From positions 62,001 through 126,000 of the forward strand of contig NZ_BBKT01000015.1 in assembly GCF_000747665.1 (NCBI RefSeq): a DNA stretch of 64,000 nucleotides. The letters run 5' to 3'. A model generated the notes under the pieces. That model did not search any database. It was not told the origin of the DNA and saw only the letters and a program-made list of their open reading frames with translations. The position numbers and the translations under genes were made by a program. This document shows, piece after piece, positions 50,325 through 58,816 of this stretch; position 1 is the first letter of the stretch; each line of letters starts with the position of its first letter. The DNA comes from Thermoanaerobacterium saccharolyticum. GTDB taxonomy: Bacteria > Bacillota > Thermoanaerobacteria > Thermoanaerobacterales > Thermoanaerobacteraceae.

Positions 50325-50380
50325 TTGACAAAGAAAACAAATAATTATATAATCCTAAATAGTAAAATATTCTTATTTAG
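50325..50380 (+). promoter_or_regulatory. Promoter and Zur-like operator of zur-znuACB
   Basis: TTGACA (50325-50330), 17 bp, TATAAT (50348-50353). Directly downstream, CTAAATA and TATTTAG (50355-50361, 50374-50380) form an inverted repeat of about 26 bp with AGTAA-like inner arms, similar in outline to the TAAATCGTAAT Zur palindrome. Promoter is firm, operator identity is inference. Confidence 0.7.
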
Positions 50381-50395
50381 AAGGAATGAGGGATA

Positions 50396-50815
50396 ATGAC
50401 AAAGGAAGAGATTTTAAAAACTATAAAATCCAATAACTTTAAGATAACGCCTCAAAGGGAACTTATCATAAACATAATGTTAAATTCTCGTGGTTACTTA
50501 TCTGTACGGGAAATCTACGAGAAAGTAAAAAGTTCATTTCCGCAAGTAAGTTTAGATACTGTCTACAGAAATTTAAGCCTTCTTAAGGATATAAATGTAT
50601 TAAGCGAGACAACTATAGGCAACAATATTATGTATGAAATTCACAAAGACATGCATGAACACATAATGAAATGTCTAAAATGCGGCAAAATCTTTGAACT
50701 TAATATATGCCCCATAGATCTTTGCCGAAATAAACTGGATGGTTTTGAAGTTGTAGACCACAAAATCGAGATCACTGGATACTGCAAAAATTGCAAGAAT
50801 CATGAGGAGGATTAG
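50396..50815 (+). CDS. zur: Fur family regulator, probably zinc-responsive Zur
   Basis: 139 residues: winged helix with FKITPQRELIINIMLNSRGY and VSLDTVYRNLSLLKD, then the dimer domain with HKDMHEHIMKCLKCGKIFEL and a final CKNC, together the structural zinc site. It is the first gene of a unit with znuA, znuC and znuB, with two bases before znuA, so zinc (or possibly manganese) control of its own uptake operon is the likely role rather than iron or peroxide. Confidence 0.87.
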   Translation: MTKEEILKTIKSNNFKITPQRELIINIMLNSRGYLSVREIYEKVKSSFPQVSLDTVYRNLSLLKDINVLSETTIGNNIMYEIHKDMHEHIMKCLKCGKIFELNICPIDLCRNKLDGFEVVDHKIEITGYCKNCKNHEED

Positions 50816-50817
50816 AA

Positions 50818-51699
50818 ATGAAGCGACTTATTTCAATTTTTTTGATAATTTTGATAGTGTTTAGCTTGACGTCATGCAATGCGAAAATTTCAAAAAAGCC
50901 AAGCAAATTAACTGTATATGCTACTTTTTATCCTTTGTACGATCTTACAAAAAAAATTGCTGGTGATAAAGCCACAGTCCAAAACATAATACCGCCTGGC
51001 GTGGAACCTCATGACTGGGAACCTACAACAAAACAGATAGCAGACATAGAAAGAGCTTCTCTCGTTTTGCATTTAGGGCTTGGCATGGATTCATGGATAA
51101 GCAAAGTAGAATCATCTGTATCAGGGCCTAAATTTGTAAAAGTATCAAGTGGTATTAATGCGATAAAAGTTGGAAATGCCATAAATCCACACGTATGGCT
51201 GTCTCCAAAAGAAGCACAGATATTGGCAAAAAATATCAAAGATGCTTTAGTAAATGCTGACAGTAAAAATGCAAAATATTACGAAGATAACTATAAAACT
51301 TTGGCAAATACATTAAAGCAATTAGACAGTGAATACACTGAAAAACTTAAAAATACAAAGACAAAGACGTTTATAGTCTACCATAGTGCCTTTGACTACG
51401 TAGCAAGAGATTACGGCTTAAACCAAGTATCTATTGTCGGCATGAGCGAGGAAGCCGAAGCAAGCCCTGCTAAAGTCGCTGAAGTCATACAACTTATAAA
51501 AAGGGAAAATATCAAATTCATCTTTACAGAGCCATTGACATCACCTAAGCCTATTCAATCAATAGCCAGCGAAACAGGTGCAAAGGTATTGCCGCTAAAT
51601 ACTATTGAGGGGCTTACTAAAGATGAGATGAAGAAAGGATACGATTATATCTCATTGATGAGGCAGAACTTAGACAATCTTCAAATGGCATTAAATTAA
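50818..51699 (+). CDS. znuA: Zinc/manganese ABC transporter substrate-binding lipoprotein
   Basis: 293 residues of the cluster A-I metal-binding family. Lipoprotein signal with Cys in SLTSCNA (near residue 20). Metal ligands: His in GVEPHDWEPT (near 63), His in NPHVWLSP (near 124), His in IVYHSAFDYVARDYG (near 186) and a late Glu/Asp. The His-rich loop of many zinc proteins is short here. It delivers metal to ZnuBC encoded next. Confidence 0.9.
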   Translation: MKRLISIFLIILIVFSLTSCNAKISKKPSKLTVYATFYPLYDLTKKIAGDKATVQNIIPPGVEPHDWEPTTKQIADIERASLVLHLGLGMDSWISKVESSVSGPKFVKVSSGINAIKVGNAINPHVWLSPKEAQILAKNIKDALVNADSKNAKYYEDNYKTLANTLKQLDSEYTEKLKNTKTKTFIVYHSAFDYVARDYGLNQVSIVGMSEEAEASPAKVAEVIQLIKRENIKFIFTEPLTSPKPIQSIASETGAKVLPLNTIEGLTKDEMKKGYDYISLMRQNLDNLQMALN

Positions 51700-51805
51700 A
51701 TGATTGTACTAAATATTTAAAGAGATGAAAAATTTATCAACCATCACAAATTTCGCTTTTGATAAATTTTTCATATTATACATTGCTAATGAAAGGAAAT
51801 TAGAT

Positions 51806-52580
51806 ATGGGTAAAATTGTTGAACTTAAAGATGTCAGTTTTTCTTATGCTGATAAAAGGGTGCTTAATAATATCAATCTAACTATCGATGATGGCGAATT
51901 TGTTGGCCTTATCGGCCCCAATGGGTCAGGCAAAAGCACTCTTGTGAAGATCATGATAGGAGACCTTACGCCATCATCTGGCGAAGTCCTTATAAATGGG
52001 ATAAATGTAAAAGACATAAAAAAAAAGATCCATAATAGGATATGTACCACAAAAATCTTATTCATTTAACGCTTCATTTCCAGCAAGCGTGAAAGAAGTC
52101 GTATCGATGGGGCTTTATGGAAAATTAGGGCTATTTAAAAAGCTTTCTAAAGATGACTGGGAAATTGTAAATAACGCTTTAAAGACTGTGGACATGATTG
52201 ATTACAAAGACAGGCTTATCGGAAATCTGTCTGGAGGCCAGCAGCAAAGGGTGTTTATAGCAAGAGCACTTGTCAGCGATCCTAAGATTTTATTTTTGGA
52301 TGAGCCTACAACAGGCATAGATGCAAAATCAGAAGACACGCTTTACAAAATACTGGATACTTTAAACAAGCAAAACAGAATAACGATTATCATGGTCACT
52401 CATGATGTTTGGGCCATATCCGACAAGGTATCTCGAATCGTATGCATGGGAAATGGCAGACTATATGATAGATGCAACACTTTAGACTTTTCAAAAAAAG
52501 AATTGGCAGAAATATACGGATACGATGTTAAATTAGACATGCACCACCATCAAAATGAAAATATCAATAATCGACTTTAG
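51806..52580 (+). pseudogene. znuC: Zinc/manganese ABC transporter ATP-binding protein, frameshifted
   Basis: Starts at ATG 51806 (MGKIVELKDVSFSYADKRVL) behind AAAGGA. Walker A GPNGSGKST is at about 37-45. A 9-base A run (52018-52026) breaks the frame at VKDIKK; with eight it continues RSIIGYVPQKSYSFNASFPA, which supplies the Q-loop, then [27 protein letters not shown] and VTHDVWAISD. Corrected length about 258 residues. Without the correction neither half could work, and the flanking znuA and znuB are intact. Confidence 0.9.
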
Positions 52581-52594
52581 ATTGAGGTGTTATA

Positions 52595-53395
52595 ATGCTT
52601 AATATTTTTACATACGACTTTATGATCAGGGCATTTTTTGCAGGCGGATTTATATCAATAATAGCACCATTGGTAGGAAGCTTTTTAGTGCTGAGAAGGC
52701 TATCACAGATGGGTGATACATTATCTCACGTAGCGTTGGCAGGCGTGGCAGCAGGATTTCTCATAGGCATAAATCCTACAATCGGCTCTATAATCTTTGT
52801 GATACTATCATCTTTTGGCATTGAACGCTTGAGAAAATCCTACTTTAGATATTCGGAAATATCTATTGCAGTTGTCATGTCAGCAGGAATGGCAATAGCA
52901 GTAATACTTCTAAGCTTATCTAGCGGAAGCCCAGCAAACATAATGAATTACCTCTTTGGAAGCATAATCTCAATTAACAACACCGACGTTTTGATTTCCT
53001 TCATACTAAGCATTGCTATAATAGCAATAATTTACATTTTCTACAAAGAGCTTTTGTACATCACATTTGACGAAGAAGCTGCATTAATATCCGGTATTCC
53101 CGTCAACATGGTAAATATAATATTTACCATGATTGTAGCCATAACCGTAGCAGTATCCATGAGAATAGTAGGAGCTTTGCTGGTATCAGCATTGATGGTG
53201 ATACCTGCAGCAGCCAGCCTTAAAATCGCCAAAAACTTCAGACAGACCATTTTTTACGCCATACTGTTTTCCTTTATATCTGTATTCGTCGGAATAATAC
53301 TCTCCTTTTATCTCAATCTCTCCCCAGGCGGCAGCATCGTAATAGTTTCTCTCATAATCATGGGCTTAGCAAGCATAAAGAAAGCAGGTAACTAA
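52595..53395 (+). CDS. znuB: Zinc/manganese ABC transporter permease
   Basis: 266 residues with eight to nine spans of the ABC-3 family: FFAGGFISIIAPLVGSFLVL at the start, RRLSQMGDTLSHVALAGVA and later VGALLVSALMVIPAAAS. Start follows GAGGTG and is 14 bp after the ATPase stop. It ends in a terminator overlapping its last codons. Confidence 0.92.
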   Translation: MLNIFTYDFMIRAFFAGGFISIIAPLVGSFLVLRRLSQMGDTLSHVALAGVAAGFLIGINPTIGSIIFVILSSFGIERLRKSYFRYSEISIAVVMSAGMAIAVILLSLSSGSPANIMNYLFGSIISINNTDVLISFILSIAIIAIIYIFYKELLYITFDEEAALISGIPVNMVNIIFTMIVAITVAVSMRIVGALLVSALMVIPAAASLKIAKNFRQTIFYAILFSFISVFVGIILSFYLNLSPGGSIVIVSLIIMGLASIKKAGN

Positions 53396-53496
53396 CCTGC
53401 TTTTTTGTTTTTAACTTGGATAATAAAATGCAAAATAAACCAATAATGATAAATAATATCCCGACAATTTTTAACAATCTCTTTTTTTAATTCCAA
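53358..53496 (-). pseudogene. Possible small single-span membrane peptide, frameshifted
   Basis: TTG at 53496 lies nine bases after AGGAGG. If the 7-base run 53482-53488 had six bases, the frame would read MELKKRLLKIVGILFIIIGL, FCILLSKLKTKKQ and onward, a basic N-terminus with one strong membrane span. As written it gives 34 less hydrophobic residues. It overlaps the end of znuB on the other strand. Weak candidate. Confidence 0.28.
53381..53406 (+). terminator. Terminator of the zur-znu operon
   Basis: AAAGCAGGT and ACCTGCTTT pair around AACTA, followed by T; the stem includes the znuB stop codon. Confidence 0.85.
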
Positions 53497-53542
53497 CTCC
53501 TAAAGCCTCCTAACTGTGAAAATATATTCTCATCAACAATCA

Positions 53543-53806
53543 TTATGGCGATTCACAAAATAAATGACTATCTTTTTTGAATATAGGTAGCAAAATTTTA
53601 AAAGAGATATAACCAATTAATGCTCCAAATACATTTAATATAAAATCATTTATATCACAAATTTTATATGCAAAACCGTATATTAATGAAACAAGCAATT
53701 GTGTTATTTCAATACAAAAAGATGTTATTGCACATAAAGATATATTTTTTCTAAATGAAATATACTTATAGTTAATAAAAGGCATTAAAAATGCCAAAGG
53801 CATCAA
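53543..53806 (-). pseudogene. VanZ-family fragment (N-terminus missing)
   Basis: 87 residues starting in the middle of a VanZ-like domain: NILLLMPLAFLMPF (the N-terminal part overlaps the upstream stop), then SFCIEITQLLVSLIYGFAYK and CDINDFILNVFGALIGYI. The ITQ and DINDxxxNxxGxxxGY motifs are diagnostic of VanZ. A complete domain would have another 50 or so residues upstream, where the lipoprotein gene now ends, so a deletion or fusion has removed them. Confidence 0.7.
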
Positions 53807-53816
53807 AAGTAATATA

Positions 53817-54359
53817 TTACCGGTTATTTGTATTTCTGTATTTTAAACTTTTTGCAATGTTTAAAGCGGTTTGTTCATCAACATCGGCAGTATTAAAATA
53901 TAGGTCATAAGCAATCTTTTTTTCCTTGATAATAAAAAACAGATGTACCTGCTCGGTTACAGTTGTTTCACCAGATGCAGCCGGAGGTGTAATTTTAAGT
54001 TTTTCCTTCACTACTTCCGTAAAAAATCCTTCAAGTGTTTTTGATTCAATAACTTCTGAATGGTTTGGCTCAAGCTGTGAGATTGGTTGTTCTGGATAAT
54101 ATCCCAGAATATCTAATCCACCTATCCTTTTGTTTTCTTTCTTAAATGCAAGCACATTACCATCTAATTTCTCTGCTGTCCATTCTTTTGGAATTGATAT
54201 TTGATAAAGATCGGTTTGAATGTTTTGTTTCAATTGTGTATTTTGGAATTGTTTCAATTGCTGTTCAGGATTAGTATTAAGTTTTTTAGTTTCATTTGAA
54301 CAAGATGTAAAACTCAACAAGAATATGACTGAAAATAGGAAAATAAAGAATCGATTCAT
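53817..54359 (-). CDS. Lipoprotein of unknown function
   Basis: 180 residues with a lipoprotein signal (LLSFTSCSN, Cys near residue 20), a Gln-rich spacer (NPEQQLKQFQNTQLKQN) and a domain of the type IPKEWTAEKLDGNVLAFKKE with EKKIAYDLYFNTADVDEQTA. The last part resembles the stress-type lipoproteins that bind or shield membrane components, but I cannot name a family. It lies about 100 bp downstream of the SpoIID-like gene and next to a VanZ remnant. Confidence 0.7.
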   Translation of the reverse strand: MNRFFIFLFSVIFLLSFTSCSNETKKLNTNPEQQLKQFQNTQLKQNIQTDLYQISIPKEWTAEKLDGNVLAFKKENKRIGGLDILGYYPEQPISQLEPNHSEVIESKTLEGFFTEVVKEKLKITPPAASGETTVTEQVHLFFIIKEKKIAYDLYFNTADVDEQTALNIAKSLKYRNTNNR

Positions 54360-54458
54360 TTACATGCCTCCGTTTTGTAATAATTTTACCTTAATTAATA
54401 TTATACGCGTTGAAAGAACCACTTAAAAGGGAATCTTTCAACGCATATCAGCTTACTT

Positions 54459-55678
54459 TTAATACGAGAATGTCGCTATTGCACCCGATGACTTATCAGA
54501 GTTATCGTAGTAATAGTGGCACATTTGAATATAAGTTTTTGTTCCCTGGTCAGCCCAATATTTTGTCCCCCATTGAGACATTTTACCTGAGCTTTGTGTT
54601 CCAGGTTGTCCTTGTGTACCTGCCAAGTATTGTGTTTCAAAAACAGTTCCACTTGAATTTTCTAACCCTACGCCTCCAACATTATTTATTGCGGTTGTAG
54701 TGGAACTTACCTCTGTATTATCAATAAACACTTGGTCTGCTGTTGTATCTTTTACGTCAGCATTAAGCGAAGGCCACTTTGGATGGTAAACATGATACCA
54801 GCCGTACATTTTAACAGCCATTGCACCTGCTTTTAACGATTCTGAAGGCCAAGTTGAATACCATTCATTGGGAAGTACGTTTTTTACATAATAGTAGAAA
54901 TCTCTGTACTTATTGTTTTGTGGTAATTGGGATCCGATGAAGAACGATCATGATAAACTCTTATGTAATCAGGACGTACGTGATCGCCTGTTGATAACAC
55001 TCCCATTGGAGCTTCTTGTATATCTGCAGAGTTTATTCCTTTTTCAATTTGAATGCCGCGGTAACTGGCTTTATTACTTTCAATAAGCTTTCCTTCTTTA
55101 TTAACAATATCACCATTAATTCGAGCTTTAATTATTTTCAATGCTTCCTTCTCATCTTCGCTGCCAAATCCATAACCAGCGGGTATAAGTATTTCCAATG
55201 GAGCATCTGACATTTCAATTACTTTCCAATTGTCAGCTTCCTTGCCCAACACTACTAAGTTATAATTTACTCCATTGAAAAAATATTTGTTCTCTTTTTT
55301 TACTCTGTAATCTATCCCAACTAAATATGCCTGAACTTCATTATACTGCTGTTTATACTGAGATAGGTTAGTTAATTGGGCAACCACATCATCTGAAAGG
55401 GTTTTCATTTCCTTAATTTTTGCTGATTTTACATTAAATATACCCAACCCATTCTTTGCATTATCAGCGTCATTGATAAACCCTTGAATACCTTCTCGAT
55501 TTATATTTGCCTGTAGATCAACATAAGTTTTCCAATCGCCTTTGTTGATTGAATCGACAAGCAAATTGACAACTGTCTGAGAGTTATCAACTTTATCATT
55601 TACACTTACTGCAAATGCGGATGAGAGACTTAATACGAGCATACATACTACTATCAAAAATGTAACTGTACGTTTCAT
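54459..55678 (-). pseudogene. Secreted protein with SpoIID/LytB-like domain, frameshifted
   Basis: Signal peptide MKRTVTFLIVVCMLVLSLSS ending SAFA, an N-terminal domain of about 130 residues (VVNLLVDSINKGDWKTYVDL, NTF2-like outline), then IRVYHDRSSSDPNYHK. Here the frame breaks; one more A in the 4-A run near 54917 would join KYRDFYYYVKNVLPNEWYST, SLKAGAMAVKMYGWYHVYHP and the ending KMSQWGTKYWADQGTKTYIQ, which are the SpoIID domain hallmarks (a lytic transglycosylase-like fold acting on peptidoglycan). Start ATG 55678 follows AGAAGGA. It is the first clear effector after regulator 2 and may act on cell walls. Confidence 0.75.
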
Positions 55679-55853
55679 TGCAATATTCCTTCTTGTTTTT
55701 TATGATTGACTTTACACCCCTTTGGGTGTATCTTTGTAGTGCAAGGCTCTCTAATATCCTCTTAATCAAAGATTTTAAGTGGTCAGAATTAGGTGGATAA
55801 TTGGAGCCTTTTTTGTTGCCTGATAATATATCCGGTGACCTTATATTTAACAT

Positions 55854-56327
55854 GATGTGTACCTCCTTTCGCTTTTCTTTAGTTTTTTGAGGAAGTCCCA
55901 ATTAACCATCTGGAGTTGTCAATAAAAGTACAGTCTGAAAACTCACAAAGTAAATTTGGGTACATGAGCGAAGCGTGTTGAAAGTTCATATCTATGAGTA
56001 ATGTCTACATCTCACTCATTCTCAGATTCTCACGATCTTCAAAGAAGCCCTCATGTATATTAATGCTATCTATTTATGAATTTTACATGTGATAGGTAAC
56101 CCAAATAAGCTTCTATTGTTTTTTTTCATATTTTTGGCTTACAAATTCCACTTAAGCTCATGTTGCATATTCTCCCATGTCTCACAGGATCTTTGTTCTT
56201 AATTCCTTTGTTCTGCCTTACATGAAGTAGATGTCAGCTATGCGCCCTTTGATATTAAATACTTAATCAATTCTTTAACGAATTGATTTCTTTATTTTCA
56301 TTTTACAATGATAAATTTCCAATGTCT
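55854..56327. other. Gene-free stretch between the SpoIID-like gene and the inverted repeat
   Basis: I see no supported gene here. Both strands carry frequent stops. AAAGGAGG at about 55858-55866 on the minus strand precedes an ATG (55853), whose frame overlaps the next gene. The rest looks like decayed DNA without recognisable protein. Confidence 0.4.
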
Positions 56328-56383
56328 ACTATATCTTTGTATAGTTTTTACATAAAAACCAAAAAACTATACAAAGATATAGT
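56328..56383. repeat. Perfect 22 bp inverted repeat downstream of regulator 2
   Basis: Arms 56328-56349 and 56362-56383 are perfectly complementary, centre 12 bp. It begins with GTCTACT just outside, as does the corresponding inverted repeat after regulator 1 (37420). There is no T tract after it on the minus strand. An operator for the regulator or an RNA hairpin in the leader of the effector operon is likely. Confidence 0.8.
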
Positions 56384-56388
56384 CTAGT

Positions 56389-57171
56389 TTAATCAATATC
56401 TATTAAATTTAACTTTGTTGCCTTTACTATTGCTTCTTGAATGCTTTTTACACAAAGTTTCTCAATTATTTTCTTCTTATGATATTTTACGGTAACTGGT
56501 TTAATCCCAAGTTCTCTTGATATGGTCAATTCTTTATAGCCTTTTGCAAGCATTATCAATATTTTTATTTGTTTGCCTGTAAAATCTATATTTTTATTTA
56601 CTAGTTCAGAATTCTTTAAACAGTTTTTATATTCATTAGCAATTTTATCTGAAAGCAATTCGGCAACCACATTCATTTCTTCTGTCATGTCTCTTTCTAT
56701 CGTTGAAACATCTAAATATCCTATTATTTTTTCATCTACAATTATTGGAGCAGCAATGCAATGCCATTTTTTTAGAATTTCACAATAATGATATTGGGGT
56801 TCTAAATATACTAATCTTTTTAGTTTCATCGCCATTGATATGGCATTTGTACCTATGGCTTCTTCTTTAAAAGATATGCCAATTAAACAGTCAAAATTGA
56901 TGTGACATAGCATTTTTTCATGACACATCGTATTCAAAAGATATCCTTCATCGTCAGTTAATAAAAATATGTACTTACCCTTTAAACTCTTTAAAATATT
57001 GCCAACAACATTTTTAAATGTCTTAATCAATGTCATATTTTTCTTTAATCTGATTTGCAAATCATTTCCTCTTGAAATTATTGCAGGATCTGCCATCGAA
57101 CTTGTAAGCCCTGCTTTTACGCATCTTTTATATGAATAAAGTATTTCTTCATATATTTGCATATTTCCCAT
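56389..57171 (-). CDS. GAF-domain LuxR-type transcriptional regulator (regulator 2)
   Basis: 260 residues, same architecture as the protein at 37512: leader with YSYKRCVKAGLTSSMADPAI, GAF domain with AIGTNAISMAMKLKRLVYLE and WHCIAAPIIVDEKIIGYLDV, and LuxR-type helix-turn-helix (IKILIMLAKGYKELTISREL, then VTVKYHKKKIIEKLCVKSIQ). ATG 57171 follows GGGGG. It is preceded by an ECF-type promoter and followed by a perfect inverted repeat and a secreted SpoIID-like gene, paralleling the bacteriocin locus. Confidence 0.87.
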   Translation of the reverse strand: MGNMQIYEEILYSYKRCVKAGLTSSMADPAIISRGNDLQIRLKKNMTLIKTFKNVVGNILKSLKGKYIFLLTDDEGYLLNTMCHEKMLCHINFDCLIGISFKEEAIGTNAISMAMKLKRLVYLEPQYHYCEILKKWHCIAAPIIVDEKIIGYLDVSTIERDMTEEMNVVAELLSDKIANEYKNCLKNSELVNKNIDFTGKQIKILIMLAKGYKELTISRELGIKPVTVKYHKKKIIEKLCVKSIQEAIVKATKLNLIDID

Positions 57172-57216
57172 ATAAATCCCCCGTAAAACTTACAAATTTA
57201 TTCTTTCATAATATAA

Positions 57217-57243
57217 GACAATTTTTTAAGGAATCTGTTACAG
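57217..57243 (-). promoter_or_regulatory. ECF-sigma-type promoter, copy 5 (regulator 2)
   Basis: Minus strand CTGTAAC (57243-57237), 16 bp, TGTC (57220-57217), 46 bp before the regulator start. Confidence 0.65.
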
Positions 57244-57508
57244 TTTTTTATAAAAATTTTTATATTTTTTTATAGTAAACAATCAATTGTATCTTTGTGA
57301 ACAAGTACATAAATTCCCACACCTTTTCGCGAATATCTAATTCTGTGAAAATCCTTTACCTCCTCAAACAGAAAATTCCCCAAACAATAAGTCTACGGGA
57401 ACATAAAACACACTTCAATATTTAATTAAAAAATCTTTAAAGCCTTTGATTTCAACTTATTTATTCTTACTTTTATTAAACATAAATCAAATATCTTTCT
57501 TGATTTTT

Positions 57509-58255
57509 TTAATCATTTATATAAGCCATCACTGGGCGGTGATCTGAAATATCCACTTGCAATACTTTGCTTTTTGTTGCATCAATCGAAGTTCCACAGT
57601 TAAATAAAAAATCAATCTTTGGATTATTAGAATTATTATAGCATTCCAGTGTGCATATACCTGCAGGTCCGCTATCAACCATAGAAAAAACATTATTGAG
57701 CATTATATTATAGGTATCTGAGTTTTCTCCATCGTTCAAATCACAACCAATAATCAATCTTTCATTTGAAAATCCATTATTATTTAATTCATCTTTAATC
57801 TTTTGTGCTTGAATCACTTGATCACCGTTTAACCCTAGATGAGTTGTTCCAACATAGAAGTAAGAACTGCCAAAATCAACACGCACAAGAAGAAAGCTGC
57901 GATTTTCTGAACTATTTACCTTAGACAAGTAAACTCTTAAAGCCGTTGTCAAAGAGCAACTACTTATAATTGCATTACCATAATAACCTGGATTCATGTT
58001 AATAGATGTAATATATTTATAATTCCAAGTCGTCCCAGTAATCGCGGTAAGTTTATTAGAAATATACTCTGCCTGATGAATATTTGTGCCAGATCGTATA
58101 GTATATGCATCTACTTCTTGAAGACAGACAATTGAAGCTCTCGAACTTTTAATTTCATCCGCGATTTTATCAAGATTTTCCGCTTTTGGATCTGGATAAC
58201 CGCCATCCTTGTTTTGTCCAGCTTTAATATTCCACGTAAGAATATTTATTGTCAT
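57509..58255 (-). CDS. Endonuclease/exonuclease/phosphatase (EEP) family protein
   Basis: 248 residues with the EEP motifs in order: LTWNIKAGQ (Asn), CLQEVD (Glu), GTTHLGL (His), GCDLNDGE (Asp-Asn type, here Asp-Leu-Asn), KIDFLF and SDHRPV (terminal His). Metal-dependent phosphodiester or phosphomonoester hydrolysis; no signal peptide, so cytoplasmic or exported by other means. ATG 58255 follows GGTGG. It lies 27 bp downstream of a dead ABC exporter, so it may be a passenger of the former RiPP locus. Confidence 0.82.
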   Translation of the reverse strand: MTINILTWNIKAGQNKDGGYPDPKAENLDKIADEIKSSRASIVCLQEVDAYTIRSGTNIHQAEYISNKLTAITGTTWNYKYITSINMNPGYYGNAIISSCSLTTALRVYLSKVNSSENRSFLLVRVDFGSSYFYVGTTHLGLNGDQVIQAQKIKDELNNNGFSNERLIIGCDLNDGENSDTYNIMLNNVFSMVDSGPAGICTLECYNNSNNPKIDFLFNCGTSIDATKSKVLQVDISDHRPVMAYIND

Positions 58256-58282
58256 AATTATTCCACCTATATTTTTTTAATT

Positions 58283-58720
58283 TTATACAACAGAATCGAT
58301 ATCTGCTTCCATATTCTGCTCTTTTATAAAGCTGTAAAAATACCCTCCTTTTTCCACCAGTTCTTCGAAGTTTCCCTTTTCTACAACTTTCCCATTATCA
58401 ATTACATATATTGTGTCTGCATCTTTTATTGTCGATAATCTATGAGCTATTTTTACAACAGTTTTATCTTTCAAATATTTGTCTATATTTTCCGATATAT
58501 GCTTCTGCGATAAGCTATCCAAAGCAGATGTTGCTTCATCGAAAATTACAATTTTCGAATCACTTAAGATTGCTCAGGCGATGGCTATCCTTTGCTTTTG
58601 TCCACCTGACAATTTTACTCCCTTTTCTCCAACAATAGTTTCAAATCCCTGAGGCAGATTTGTAATAAAGTCATAAATATCCACCTCTCTGCATATTTGC
58701 TCTACATAATCTCTATCTAT
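58283..58720 (-). pseudogene. C-terminal fragment of an ABC exporter, cut by the IS element and carrying a nonsense codon
   Basis: Reads [20 protein letters not shown], then [15 protein letters not shown], a TGA at 58574-58576, AILSDSKIVIFDEATSALDS and the normal end (KIAHRLSTIKDADTIYVIDN, KEQNMEADI). The TGA stands where the conserved arginine of the helix after the signature belongs (AGA or CGA to TGA). The upstream part resumes at 60733 beyond the IS. Family: peptidase/ABC exporters of bacteriocins (LanT/SunT-like), by the C-terminal sequence. Confidence 0.85.
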
Positions 58721-58736
58721 GTTCAGAGTGAAGCCT

Positions 58737-58768
58737 CTCCATCTAAACATGAAATGTTATAGATGGAG
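58737..58768. repeat. Right-end hairpin of the IS and probable 3' end of the omega RNA
   Basis: CTCCATCTA pairs with TAGATGGAG around 14 bases, with an outer GAAGC/GCTTC extension beyond a CTC bulge. It lies between the tnpB stop and the element end, where TnpB-associated omega (re)RNA scaffolds occur; the guide would be the flank starting at 58720 and reading leftward. Confidence 0.65.
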
Positions 58769-58816
58769 CTTCCTACTGCATTAACAGTAGAACTGCCTGT
58801 CATAAATACAGTCTAA

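Noticed and set aside
55596-55853. 85-codon frame behind a strong AAAGGAGG on the minus strand
   Set aside because: Its second half overlaps the signal peptide of the SpoIID-like protein in another frame and the first half has no recognisable features; it may be a short leader at most.
55854-56327. Remnant of another insertion sequence
   Set aside because: No terminal repeats or transposase-like sequence could be read in any frame.
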